From Castellaniella hirudinis (GTDB taxonomy: Bacteria > Pseudomonadota > Gammaproteobacteria > Burkholderiales > Burkholderiaceae_B), in assembly GCF_042651965.1 (NCBI RefSeq), contig NZ_JBHSDY010000010.1, forward strand, positions 558,001 through 622,000: DNA of 64,000 bases, in the 5' to 3' direction. Below are positions 1-9,500 of the stretch, one piece after another. The translations under genes were made by a program, and so were the position numbers. How positions within the stretch are numbered: the stretch's first letter is position 1; every line of letters starts with the position of its first letter. The notes beneath the pieces were generated by a model. It made no database searches. It was given only the letters and a program-made list of their open reading frames with translations, and was not told where the DNA came from.

Positions 1-182
1 TGTGTCCGGCTCTCGCAGAATTGCAAGCCAGCGACTTGCTGCGCGCCGTGGCGACAATTTTGAATCTTCCACCTGACTAGACTCCGTTCGTAGGCATATT
101 CAACCTGTAGGCTACTGCATGATGTGGATTCGGGGTGATCTGTGCTGTTCCAAAATGCCTACATAGTGCCTACATGAAAGCC
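1..182. other. Left-edge noncoding DNA with repeated TGCCTAC motifs
   Basis: A + strand reading frame opens before the window and stops with TAG at 78-80. It gives about 25 residues ending LNLPPD, possibly the tail of a protein gene to the left, but it is too short to identify. After it come TGCCTACAT at 156-164 and again at 167-175, spaced 11 bp, and inverse-orientation GTAGGCA at 90-96 and GTAGGCT at 108-114. Such clusters beside the 3' end of a tRNA gene resemble integrase arm-type sites. No integrase gene is visible. Confidence 0.35.
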
Positions 183-215
183 AAAAACAAAAAGGCCAGT
201 TCCGAAGAACTGGCC
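183..215 (-). terminator. Rho-independent terminator of the tRNA gene
   Basis: On the minus strand a perfect 9-bp GC-rich stem (194-202 paired with 207-215, arms GGCCAGTTC/GAACTGGCC, 4-base loop) is followed by TTTTTGTTTTT (193 down to 183). It lies 17 bp beyond the CCA end of the tRNA gene, which is read in the same direction, so it most likely ends the tRNA transcript. Confidence 0.8.
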
Positions 216-232
216 TAAGTGTTTGATAATTC

Positions 233-311
<79 letters not shown>

Positions 312-368
312 GCTCCGGCCAGAAGCGCGGTGCGCCCAGGGCCGGAAGACCGGGATTATCGCATGATC

Positions 369-1112
369 CTAGGGATGCCGGCCGATCACGCGGGACAGGC
401 CCGCCGGCAGGTTCTGGTGCGGTTTGGCGGGTGGTGCGGACAGGGCGCCGGTCTTGCGCGGGCCATGGGCGGCGCGCACCATGCTTTCGAGCATGCGGAC
501 GGCGCTGCCGACGCCGTCGATCAGCGGCACCGGGACTTCTGCCTCGATTTCGCGGGCCAGCCCGGCGAGCGGCGCGCCCGCCAGGATGATGCTGTCGGCC
601 CCTTCGTGTACGCGTTGCAGGCACATGCGCAGCAGGATGTCGCGCGCCTCCACGCCCACCGAACCGACGTCCTTGAATGCCTGCCCCAGGCCGTGGTAGC
701 CGGCGTACCGGCGCGTCATGCCCAGCGCGGCGACGGTTTCCTCGTACCAGTAGCCGATGCGTTCAGAAATCCCCACGATCGCGAATCGGCCGCCCAGCAG
801 GAAGGCGCTGGCGAGTGCGGCTTCGGTCAGACCGATCACGGGGATGGGAAAGACTTCCTTGGCCTGGACCGCGCCCGGATCGCCGAACGCGGCGACGACT
901 GCGCCGTCGTACTGGTCGTGGCATTCGCCGAGGATGCGGAAGACTTCGTGGGCGGCCACGACGGCTTCTCCCGGCGTTTCGATATAGGCGACGCCGCTTT
1001 GCGCTGTCGCTGTCGCGAGGACGGTGTCGGGCAGGGCGGCCCGCCGGGCTTCGGCTTCGATGAGCGAGGTCACGCTTGCGGAGATGTTCGGGTTGATCAG
1101 CAGCAGATTCAT
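369..1112 (-). CDS. Asp/Glu (hydantoin) racemase-family protein lacking both catalytic cysteines
   Basis: The 247-residue protein starts MNLLLINPNIS, the usual opening of the Asp/Glu/hydantoin racemase superfamily, which inverts an alpha carbon using two cysteines. The first cysteine motif (normally CFGDPG-like) reads AAFGDPG around residues 74-80. The second (normally LGCAG-like) reads LAGAPLAG around 177-184. Neither holds Cys, so a standard two-base racemase mechanism is doubtful; a decarboxylase- or isomerase-like activity on a related substrate is possible. It is the last gene of the leftward TRAP-amidohydrolase operon, 23 bp after the amidohydrolase, suggesting a role in degrading the imported compound. 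The terminal 35 or so residues are low-complexity and poorly conserved in appearance. Confidence 0.8.
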   Translation of the reverse strand: MNLLLINPNISASVTSLIEAEARRAALPDTVLATATAQSGVAYIETPGEAVVAAHEVFRILGECHDQYDGAVVAAFGDPGAVQAKEVFPIPVIGLTEAALASAFLLGGRFAIVGISERIGYWYEETVAALGMTRRYAGYHGLGQAFKDVGSVGVEARDILLRMCLQRVHEGADSIILAGAPLAGLAREIEAEVPVPLIDGVGSAVRMLESMVRAAHGPRKTGALSAPPAKPHQNLPAGLSRVIGRHP

Positions 1113-1135
1113 GGCGAGATGTCCAGAGTGGATAA

Positions 1136-2491
1136 TTAGGCGATTTGGGCGCGTGCCCGCTCCCAGAGCGCCTCCGAGGCGGCTTGCGCGTCGGCCAGGA
1201 TACGATCCTGGTCGGCTTTGAGCGCCCGGCCTTGTTCGACGACGATGTCGCCGTCAATGATGACCATGGCGACGTCCCGACCCTGGCCGGTATGCACGAT
1301 GTTGCCCAGTGCATCGATGCGAGGCACCAGATGGGGCCGCCGCATGTCCAGGCAGACCAGGTCGGCGCATTTGCCGACCTCGAGGCTGCCCAGCCGATCC
1401 TCCAGCCCCATGGCGCGGGCCCCGTTGATCGTCGCCATTTCCAGGACGTCCTCAGGCTGCCAGTCGTCTTCGATCTTTTCGGCCTGGATACGCGCCATGC
1501 ACAGCGCCCAGCGCATGACTTCGATCATGTCGGCGTGCATATTGTCGGTGCCCAGTGTCAGGTTCGCGCCGGCCTGCCGCAGGGCCCGGGTGGGCGCGAT
1601 GCGTCCGCCGGTCGCGTTCCCCTTGGGGACGTGCGCCAGATTGATGCGGGCGGCGCCGGCACGCCGGATGTCGTCGTCGCTCAGATACATGCCATGGGCC
1701 GCGACCAGGCGTTCATTGAGCAGGCCGACCGAGTCGAGCAGTTCGCAGGGGCTGCAGCCGTCGCGTTCCTGGATGCGGCGGTTCTCGAGCCGGCTTTGGG
1801 ACAGGTGCGTCGAGACGCGCATGTCGTGGCGCGCGGCGCTGTCGGCGACCTGGCGCAACAGTTCGCGCGAGCAGGTGTCCGGGGCGTGCGGCGTGAGTTG
1901 CACGCCGGTGCGGCCGCCGAACTGGCCGCCCCAGCGTTCATGCAGGCGCAGGGCCTCGTTCAGGGTGCGTTCGCCGATGGCCGGGTCGTGCCGCCAATCG
2001 CCCAGGTGGACCCGGGAGAAGTCCACGTCGTGGACCCGGCCGCAGGTGTAGACGCGCAGTCCCAGGTCAGCCATCGCCGGCAGGGTCAGGTCGGCGTGGA
2101 CGTAGCTGTCGTTGATGAGGGTCGAGCCGAAAAGCAGCGCCTCCAGCGCCCCCAGCCGCGCCAGCGCCACCGCTTCCTCTTCCGTGACTTCGTGGCCGTG
2201 CGGCACGCCCGGCGTGTAGGCGGGCGCAAAGCCCATGTCCTCGGCCACGCCCCGCACCATGGTCAGGATCGTGTGCGTGTGCACGTTGACGAATCCTGGA
2301 AGGATCACGTGGCCGTCGAGGCCGAGCGTGCGCCGCGCGGGAGGCAGGGCGGGCAGGGCGGCCCGGTCGTCGAGCAGGACGATGGACGATCCGGCAATGC
2401 CGATCACCCCGTCCTCGATCACCCTGCGGGCGCCATCTCCCGTGATGACGGTGGCGCCCGTCAACAGCAGATCCAGATTTGGATGGTTCAT
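1136..2491 (-). CDS. Zinc-dependent amidohydrolase / deaminase (TRZ/ATZ, cytosine-deaminase-like)
   Basis: This 451-residue enzyme has the metal site of amidohydrolases. H71 and H73 lie in FVNVHTHT, H202 in TPHAPD, H229 in STHLSQS, H266 in AAHGM and D316 in GTDN. This pattern matches S-adenosylhomocysteine/guanine deaminases and the triazine hydrolases, which hydrolyse C-N or C-Cl bonds of heterocycles in the cytosol. The open frame runs further upstream, but ATG at 2491 follows a GGGAG ribosome site and clears the dctM stop at 2503. With the TRAP importer and the racemase-fold protein it suggests use of a cyclic nitrogen compound; the real substrate cannot be read from sequence. Confidence 0.82.
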   Translation of the reverse strand: MNHPNLDLLLTGATVITGDGARRVIEDGVIGIAGSSIVLLDDRAALPALPPARRTLGLDGHVILPGFVNVHTHTILTMVRGVAEDMGFAPAYTPGVPHGHEVTEEEAVALARLGALEALLFGSTLINDSYVHADLTLPAMADLGLRVYTCGRVHDVDFSRVHLGDWRHDPAIGERTLNEALRLHERWGGQFGGRTGVQLTPHAPDTCSRELLRQVADSAARHDMRVSTHLSQSRLENRRIQERDGCSPCELLDSVGLLNERLVAAHGMYLSDDDIRRAGAARINLAHVPKGNATGGRIAPTRALRQAGANLTLGTDNMHADMIEVMRWALCMARIQAEKIEDDWQPEDVLEMATINGARAMGLEDRLGSLEVGKCADLVCLDMRRPHLVPRIDALGNIVHTGQGRDVAMVIIDGDIVVEQGRALKADQDRILADAQAASEALWERARAQIA

Positions 2492-2502
2492 CAGCAAGCT
2501 CC

Positions 2503-3783
2503 CTAGAATCCGAGCGCCCTGGGCAGCATGGTGACGATGCCCGGGAAAATGACGCACAGGGCCAGCACGATGAACTGCAGGATCACGAAGGGCATCGATT
2601 CCTTGACGATGGCCCCCATGGGGGTGCGCGTGATGCCGCTCATGACGAAGAACAGCACGCCGACCGGCGGGGTCATCATGCCGACCACCAGGTTGTACAT
2701 GAACAGGAAGCCGAACCAGATCGGGTCGATGCCGAAGTTGACGGCGATGGGCGCGAACAGCGGCACCAGCATGATGTACGCGGCATTGGACTCCATGAAC
2801 ATCCCGACGATCACCAGCAAGGCCATCGTGATCCAGATGAACACCATCGGGTCGGAGGTCAGGGACAGGACCCAGTCCGCGAGCTGCTGGGGCACCATGT
2901 CGATGGTCAGCACGAAGGTCACCGTCGAGGCGAAGGCGATCAGCGCCCCCACCATCGAGGCGGAGACGGCGGCGCGGAACAGGATGCCGGGGATGTCCGA
3001 GCACTTCAGTTTGCGCGTCACCAGGAAGCCGATCAGCAGCGAATACACCACGGCGATGGCGGCGCCTTCGGTGGCGGTGAAGATGCCGCCGATGATGCCG
3101 CCGACCACGATGATCGGCATCAGGATGATGATGTAGGCGCGCCTGAACTGCAGCCATGCGTTTTTGGCGTTGAAGGCCTCGCCGGTCAGCGGATACTTGC
3201 GGCGCCAGGAGATCCAGCTTGCCAGCCCCATGAACCCCGCTGCCAGGATCAGGCCCGGCACGATGCCGGCCATGAACAGGCCGCCCACCGAAACGGTGGA
3301 TCCGGCCATCAGGGCGTAGACGATCATGGCGTTCGAGGGCGGAATCACCGGCCCCAGGTTGGCCGCCGAGGCGATCACCGCGCAGTTGTAGCCGTCCGGA
3401 TAGTGCTTGCGCAGGGCCGGCACCAGGGCGCTGCCCAGTGCGCTGGCGCTGGCGACCGCCGCACCGGTGACCGAAGCCAGGATCGTTCCGGCAATGATGG
3501 TGACGTTGGCCAGACCGCCGTGCACCCGGCCCACGAGGCTGTTGGCGAAGGCGACCAGCCGGTCCATCATGTCGGCCTTGACCATGAGTTCGCCGGCCAG
3601 CATGAACAGCGGGATCGCCATCAGGGGGAAGCTGTCCATCGCATGCAGCATGCGTTGTGCCAGCACGACCAGTTCGAAGTCGGCCTGATACAGGACGGCG
3701 AGCGAAGCGAACCCCAGGGCGAATGCCAGCGGCATGTCCAAGAGCGCGAAGATGCAGAAGACGATGATGGCAGTGATGGTCAT
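2503..3783 (-). CDS. TRAP transporter large permease (DctM type)
   Basis: The 426-residue protein is made almost wholly of hydrophobic helices (about 12), as expected for the DctM/SiaM large subunit that carries the solute with Na+ or H+ across the inner membrane. Typical blocks are FPLMAIPLFMLAGELM and a GSALVPALRKHYPDGYNCAVIAS-like loop near the first re-entrant hairpin. The ATG overlaps the dctQ stop as ATGA, so translation is probably coupled. The start was set there although the frame stays open upstream. It is followed after 11 bp by the amidohydrolase. Confidence 0.92.
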   Translation of the reverse strand: MTITAIIVFCIFALLDMPLAFALGFASLAVLYQADFELVVLAQRMLHAMDSFPLMAIPLFMLAGELMVKADMMDRLVAFANSLVGRVHGGLANVTIIAGTILASVTGAAVASASALGSALVPALRKHYPDGYNCAVIASAANLGPVIPPSNAMIVYALMAGSTVSVGGLFMAGIVPGLILAAGFMGLASWISWRRKYPLTGEAFNAKNAWLQFRRAYIIILMPIIVVGGIIGGIFTATEGAAIAVVYSLLIGFLVTRKLKCSDIPGILFRAAVSASMVGALIAFASTVTFVLTIDMVPQQLADWVLSLTSDPMVFIWITMALLVIVGMFMESNAAYIMLVPLFAPIAVNFGIDPIWFGFLFMYNLVVGMMTPPVGVLFFVMSGITRTPMGAIVKESMPFVILQFIVLALCVIFPGIVTMLPRALGF

Positions 3784-4334
3784 AGCGCCAGGTCTCCCCA
3801 GGCTTTCGAGCCGTAGCAGGTATGGATCAGAAGGTGCAGCGTCGAGTGCCCGACGCACCACAGCACGCTGATGTAGTAGACGGCTGCAGTGATCGGCAGG
3901 GTCGGCATCAGTTCCTGCCACTTGTCCGCCGTGGCAATCCAGGCGGCGTAGAACGTGGCGGCCATCAGAATCATGCCCGCCGCCGACACCAGGCGGAACA
4001 GCCGTTCTCGCATGGCCGGGCTGAAGGCGTAGAGGAACAGGTCGATGCCGACGTGGACCGAGTATTTCACGCCCTGGGGGATGGCGAGGAACATCGCCCA
4101 GATGAAGAAGAGGCGTGACAGTTCATCGGCCGAATCGATCGAGGAGCTCAGCACGTAGCGCCAGAAAACCTGCAGCGACACCATGGCGGCCATGGCGGCC
4201 ATGGTGGTCATGATCATCACCGCCGAGATCCGGTCAATGGCCCCGGTGATCGCCAGGAGGCGCTGCTTCAGACTGCCGGGATCTGCCGGGGCGCCGCCCG
4301 CAGGCGGCGGAGCATGTGGCGTGCCCGTGTTCAT
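3780..4334 (-). CDS. TRAP transporter small permease (DctQ type)
   Basis: This 184-residue membrane protein has four hydrophobic segments (about residues 38-58, 72-92, 111-130, 146-166) with the usual LQVFWRYV and ADELSRLFFIWAMFLA blocks of DctQ small subunits, which brace the large permease. The N-terminal 25 residues are proline- and alanine-rich and cytosolic. It overlaps dctP upstream and dctM downstream by 4 bp each, the normal order P-Q-M. Confidence 0.9.
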   Translation of the reverse strand: MNTGTPHAPPPAGGAPADPGSLKQRLLAITGAIDRISAVMIMTTMAAMAAMVSLQVFWRYVLSSSIDSADELSRLFFIWAMFLAIPQGVKYSVHVGIDLFLYAFSPAMRERLFRLVSAAGMILMAATFYAAWIATADKWQELMPTLPITAAVYYISVLWCVGHSTLHLLIHTCYGSKAWGDLAL

Positions 4335-5347
4335 TTGGCGGTGCCTTCGGCGACGACCAGGTCGACGAACTTGGGATCGACCCGCGTGCGCAGCAGGTCA
4401 ACCACCGAGGCCGTGGCCTTGCGCAGTTCTTCACGCGTTTCGGGGGTGATCTCGGTGAACTGCATGCCGCCCTTGATCAACTGTTCACGCCAGTGCGTAT
4501 CCAGCTTTTCCGCTTCGGCGCGCTGCCATTGCATGGCCTTGGCCATGGCGTCGCGGACGGCTTGTTGCTGATCTGCGGGCAGGCGCTCGAACTGGCGCTT
4601 GTTGGCGACGACATTGATGTAGTCGAAGAAGTGCGCGGTGTCCGAGAGGTATTTCTGGACTTCGCTGAAACGGCGGGTCGCAATGATGTTGTAGGGATTT
4701 TCCTGGCCGTCGAGTACGCCCTGCTGCAGGGCGGAGTAGACCTCCTTGACGTCCATCGAGACCGGATTGGCGCCCAGGGCCTTGAAGGTTGCCAGGTGCA
4801 CTTCATTCGGTTGCAGGCGGAATTTCAGGCCGGCGAAGTCCTTGGCCGATGCCAGGGGGCGGACGTTGTTGGTGGCGTGCCGGAAACCCAGTTCGCCGGT
4901 GCCCAGGACGATAAAGCCCTTTTCCGCCATTTTCTGGTCGAGCAGCTTGCCGGCTTCGCCATCCATGACGCGGAAGGCGGCGGTGCGGGAGTCGAACAGG
5001 AAGGGCAGGCTGACGGCTTCGAACTCGGGCACGATGCGCGTGTAGTAGGCGATCGAGCTGACCGACGCGAAGATCGTGCCGGAACGGACCTGGTCGACGT
5101 TTTCCATGGCCCCGCCCAGTTGCATGTCGGGAAAGAGGGCGATCTTCAGTTCGCCTTTGGTCGCTTGTTCGACTTCGGTCTTGAACAGCGTCATCGCCTG
5201 GCTGGCGGTGTGATCAGAGGGGAAGTTGCTGGCAATGCGCAGGGTCTGCGCGGCGTGCGCTTGCGGCGCAAGCACGGTCAGTGCGGCGGCAAGACCCAAA
5301 GCCGGCAGCATGAATGCGAGGGTACGGCGGGGGATTCGGAACAACAT
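4331..5347 (-). CDS. TRAP transporter solute-binding protein (DctP type)
   Basis: This is a periplasmic binding protein of 338 residues with a Sec signal peptide of roughly 30 residues ending LAPQAHA. The mature part has DctP features: LPFLFDSRTAAFRVMDGEAG, then FRLQPNEVHLATFKALGANPVSMDVKEVYSALQ, where the arginine normally salt-bridges the carboxylate of the ligand. The open frame begins 13 codons earlier, but ATG at 5345-5347 sits behind AAGGAGA and gives the better leader. First gene of the operon dctP-dctQ-dctM-amidohydrolase-racemase, divergent from the GntR gene. Confidence 0.92.
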   Translation of the reverse strand: MLFRIPRRTLAFMLPALGLAAALTVLAPQAHAAQTLRIASNFPSDHTASQAMTLFKTEVEQATKGELKIALFPDMQLGGAMENVDQVRSGTIFASVSSIAYYTRIVPEFEAVSLPFLFDSRTAAFRVMDGEAGKLLDQKMAEKGFIVLGTGELGFRHATNNVRPLASAKDFAGLKFRLQPNEVHLATFKALGANPVSMDVKEVYSALQQGVLDGQENPYNIIATRRFSEVQKYLSDTAHFFDYINVVANKRQFERLPADQQQAVRDAMAKAMQWQRAEAEKLDTHWREQLIKGGMQFTEITPETREELRKATASVVDLLRTRVDPKFVDLVVAEGTAK

Positions 5348-5711
5348 GATGTTCTCCTTGTGGCCCAGAGGAGGGCGTTCCGACACTGTGTGGCTGATGC
5401 CGGATGAGGGGCCCCGGTGATTGGTCGGATCATTCTAGACATGTGTTCCGAGAGGTATTCATCATCGTTAACACCTATATGGCCAATTTTAATAATTTAT
5501 GTATACCGATTTATTTCTTATTAATCAGATGATTAGATTTAAAGATAAATACTGATTTCTATTTTGTAATAGATTGAAACTTACGTTATCTTGGTGGTGA
5601 AAACCCTTTTATGGAAATTTTGTGTGCTGCTCTGTATACATTTATAGGGAAAATGGTATCTTGAATGCTATAATCTGCGAAACCCACTGCCCAGATCACT
5701 CTGACCCCATC
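5348..5711. promoter_or_regulatory. AT-rich divergent control region with two GTATAC sites
   Basis: This 364-bp gap between dctP and the GntR gene is far richer in A+T than its surroundings. It holds two palindromic GTATAC cores, at 5501-5506 and 5634-5639. Palindromes of this kind are typical operators of FadR/FCD-type GntR proteins. An extended -10 element (TG then TATAAT, 5666-5674) faces the regulator gene, 27 bp after the second site. No equally clear promoter was found for the leftward operon, although the first GTATAC lies on that side. Repression and autoregulation by the GntR product are inferred. Confidence 0.55.
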
Positions 5712-6413
5712 ATGTCGAAACGCCGGCTCACGCCCGCCACGCCGCCCGAGGCGCATACTGCGGATGAAATCTATCAAAAGATCTACGTCGCAGTGCTCGA
5801 ACATCGGCTCCGGCCCGGCACCAAACTGGTCGAGGGCAGGCTGGCCGCGATCTTCGGGTGCAGCCGTACGCGGGTCAGGGAAGCCCTGGCCAGGCTGGCC
5901 CACGAACTGGTCGTCGAGCAGATTGCGCAAAAGGGTGCGTTCATTGCACAGCCCTCCATCGAGCAGGCGCGCAATGTGTTCGAGATGCGTCGTGTGCTGG
6001 AACCCGCCATCATCCAGCGGCTCATTCAGACCCTGAATCCGGAAAAAATCCGGCGCCTGCGCGAGCACCAGCAGTTGGAGATCGATGCGCGTCGGCGTGC
6101 AGACAAGCCCAGCGTCATCCGTCTGACGGGTGAATTCCACCAGCTCCTGGCTGAACTGGCGGGCAGCGATGTGATGGCTCGAAGCATGCGCCAACTGTCG
6201 GTGCTGACGTGCCTGACCATTTTTCTGTACGACGCGCCCATGACCACCAGTTGCCGCGCCGACGAGCATTCGAACATCATCGATGCCGTCGAGGCGGGAG
6301 ATGTCGCGCAGGCCCAGACGCTGGTGCTCAAGCATCTGGAGCATATCGAAGCCAGCCTGCGGCTGGAGGAAACGATCGAAGAGGTTGACCTCGAATCGAT
6401 CTTCGATCTGTAG
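5712..6413 (+). CDS. GntR-family regulator with FCD effector domain
   Basis: The 233-residue protein has an N-terminal winged helix-turn-helix (about residues 15-80, with LRPGTKLVEGRLAAIFGCSRTRVREAL) and an all-helical FCD ligand domain (about 95-220, with EMRRVLEPAII and FHQLLAELAG). FCD regulators usually bind a small carboxylate and leave their operator. The frame is open for 30 codons upstream, but ATG at 5712 gives the standard N-terminus and lies behind the TATAAT at 5669. Its position, divergent from the TRAP-amidohydrolase operon, makes that operon the likely target. Confidence 0.88.
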   Translation: MSKRRLTPATPPEAHTADEIYQKIYVAVLEHRLRPGTKLVEGRLAAIFGCSRTRVREALARLAHELVVEQIAQKGAFIAQPSIEQARNVFEMRRVLEPAIIQRLIQTLNPEKIRRLREHQQLEIDARRRADKPSVIRLTGEFHQLLAELAGSDVMARSMRQLSVLTCLTIFLYDAPMTTSCRADEHSNIIDAVEAGDVAQAQTLVLKHLEHIEASLRLEETIEEVDLESIFDL

Positions 6414-6520
6414 GGCGTCCCCGGGTCCGATGCGCGCGCGTTTCAGCGCGATAGCCGTGTCTGCGTGCGGATGGTAATCTGGTCCCCGGACATAAAAACA
6501 GACGCCCGGGAGGGCACCCC

Positions 6521-9500
6521 ATGCGGCATCTTCTTACGCGCATCGCGCTGGCGGCGCTGACCCTGTGCGTTTCCGCCTCAGCCTCGGCCCTGACGGTCAC
6601 CCGGTTTTCCCCCGAGGGCATGATGGCCCGGATTGCCCGGGTGCAGGCGGATTTTGATGCGCCGGCCGTGGCGTTGGGCAATGACGTTGCGGCCGATCCG
6701 TATCTGATTTCTTGCGGCGACGATGCCATCAAGGGCGCGGGTCGCTGGACCGATCCGCAGCATTGGGTCTATGTCTTTGACAAGCCCTTGGCGGGGGCGG
6801 TGTCGTGTCAGGCGCAGCCCAATCCGGCGTTCCGCGACCTGCAGGGCCAGCCGCTGGCGGGCGACGTGCGGCGCTTTGCCACCGGCGGGCCGCGCGCCCG
6901 GCTGGTGATGCCCTGGGACCGCACCATTTCAGAAGACCAGGTCTTCGTGTTGCGTTTCAATGCCGCGCCGGACACGAAGTCTTTGCTGGAACATGCGTAT
7001 TGCGAGATTGAGGGGCTGGGCGAGGCCGTGCCGACGCGCCTGGTGACGGGCGTGGATCGTGCGCAGATCCTGAAGACCGTGACCGGCTCTGACGCGGCAG
7101 ACGCCTGGGATGACGCCCGTTTGCTGCAATGCAAGCGTCTGCTGCCGCCGAAGGCGCGGGTGCGGCTGGTGCTGGCGGCCGGCGTGCGCTCCGTCGGGCA
7201 GGCCGGCCAGCCGGGTGTGCCGTCCAGGGTCGGGTTGGCCGAGGATTTCCAGGTCCGCACCGCGTTCAATGCGGTCATGAGCTGCACGCGCACGAATGCA
7301 CAGGCGCCGTGCTCGCCGCTGTTTCCCGTCCTTGTCGCCTTCTCCAGGCCCGTGCCCCGGGATCTGGCGACTCGCGTTGCGTTGACCTCCCCGCAGGGGC
7401 CGCGCGTGGCGCGGCAGTTCGGCCCCGATGCCGAAGATGCGTCGGGCGACGCGGTCGAGACGCTGCAATTCGATCCCCCCTTCGAAGAGCGCTCGACTTT
7501 GACGCTGACGTTGCCCGATGCGCTGCACGACGACATGGGAGCACCGCTGGCCAATGCGGACCGCTTTCCGCTGAAAATCCCGATGGACGCCATGCCGCCG
7601 CTGGCCAAATTCGCCTCCGGCGAGTTCGGCATCGTGGAACGTTTCGCCGAAGGCGCGCCGGGCCAGGATCGGCCCGCCCTGGCGCCGCTGGCGCTGCGCC
7701 GGGTGGAATCCCCCTTGCAGACCCAGGACCTCCTCCTGTCTGCCGGGCAGGCGAGCGATCAGGTGATCACGGATGACGTCCAGGCCCTGCAATGGTATGC
7801 CCGGGTGAAGAGCCTCCAGGACGGCTCCTTGACGGCCGGCCAGTTCGCCGACCGGCTGGCGCTGCGCACGCCGCGCGAGGCCCGGGAAGGCGAGCGCACC
7901 ATCGACGTGCGTTCGCGTTCCCTGTTCGGCCCCAAGGATACGGTCCGGAAGCTGACGCTGCCCGGGATCAAGGATGCGGATGGCCAGGACATCGAGATGG
8001 TCGGCATCCCCCTGGCCGAGCCCGGCCTGCACGTGCTGGAGGTCGCTTCGCCCCGGCTGGGGGCTGCGCTGCTGAAGCGCGCAGGCGCAGCCGCGGACGA
8101 GGAAGTCATGCACGTGCGTTCCGCCGTGCTGGTGACGAATCTGGCGGTGCACCTGAAAACCGGACGTGACGACACCCTGGTCTGGGTGACGACGCTGGAT
8201 CGCGGCCAGCCGGTCGCGGGCGCCCGGGTGGCCGTGCTGAGTTGCGATGGCCGGCGCCTGCTGGACGGCGAAACCGATGCGCAAGGCGTCTGGCACGTGG
8301 ACACGCCTGTGGCGACGGACGACTATTGCGAGGGCACGGAGCAGTCGGGCGTGTTCGTCACGGCCCGCATCCCTGCCGACCATGCTCAGGCTCACGGTCA
8401 GGCGGATTTCTCCTTTGCCTGGTCGAACTGGGACCGGGGGATCGAGCCCTGGCGCTTCAATGTGCCGACCAGCCGGTCCCGGGATCCCGATCTGGTGGCT
8501 CATGCAGTGCTGGACCGCACGCTGCTGCGCGTGGGCGAAACGGTTTCCATGAAGCTGTTCCTGCGCCGCCTGAGCCGCAATGGGGTGGAAAACCTGCCCG
8601 CCGATCGCCTGCCCGCGCAGGTGCGGCTGTCGCATGACGGCTCGGGCGATGCTGAAACGCTGGCGCTGGACTGGAAGACCCAGCCCGGCGGGGGCCAGTA
8701 TGCCTTGCTGGACTACACGATCCCGCGCAAGGCGCACCTGGGCAGTTATTCGATCGAACTGCAGCCTTCGGCAGGCTCGGATAACGACTGGACGCCCTGG
8801 CTGCATGCCGGTGATTTCCGGGTCGAGTCCTTCAAGCTGCCGCTGCTGACGGGCTCGCTGAAGGTCACGGGGGATGAGGCGCAGGCCGGCGGGCCGCTGG
8901 TGGCGCCGCAGTCGGTCCATGCCGATCTGCAGTTGTCCTGGATTTCGGGCGGCCCGGCGCGCGATCTGCCCGCCACGCTGTCGGCCGTGGCGCGGCCCCT
9001 GACGCCCAGCTTCCCTGAATATGACGATTTCAGTTTTGGCGTGCAGGGCTTCGGCGAGGACGGCGCGCAATCCGGGGATCCGGAATCTGCCGGCGCCGCG
9101 CCTGCCGGCCTGCGGCGGCTGATCCTGGACCGGCGCGCATTGCGCCTGGACGGGCAGGGCGGGGCGCGGGTGGATCTGGCCGATCTGCCGCGCCCGTCCG
9201 AACCTCAGTCCTGGCTGTTCGAGGCGTCTTTCTCCGACCCTTCCGGCGAGATCCAGACCTTGGCCCAGACGGCGCGGGTCTGGCCTTCGGCCGTGGTGGT
9301 CGGCCTGCGCACGGGCCGGTGGATGTCGCGCGGGGAAAAGTCCAGCGTCACCTTGCTGGCGCTGGATGCGGCCGGCCGGCCGCAAGCCGGTGTGCCGGTC
9401 CAGCTGGACGGCCGCGTGCGCACGACGTACAGCACCCGCAAGCGCCTGGTGGGCGGCTTCTACGCTTACGATTCCCATGAACAGGTCGCCCCGCTGGGCA

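Noticed and set aside
2479..3816. 445-codon + strand frame opposite dctM
   Set aside because: It is His/Asp/Gln-rich, the mirror of codons for hydrophobic residues in the transporter, and has no domain.
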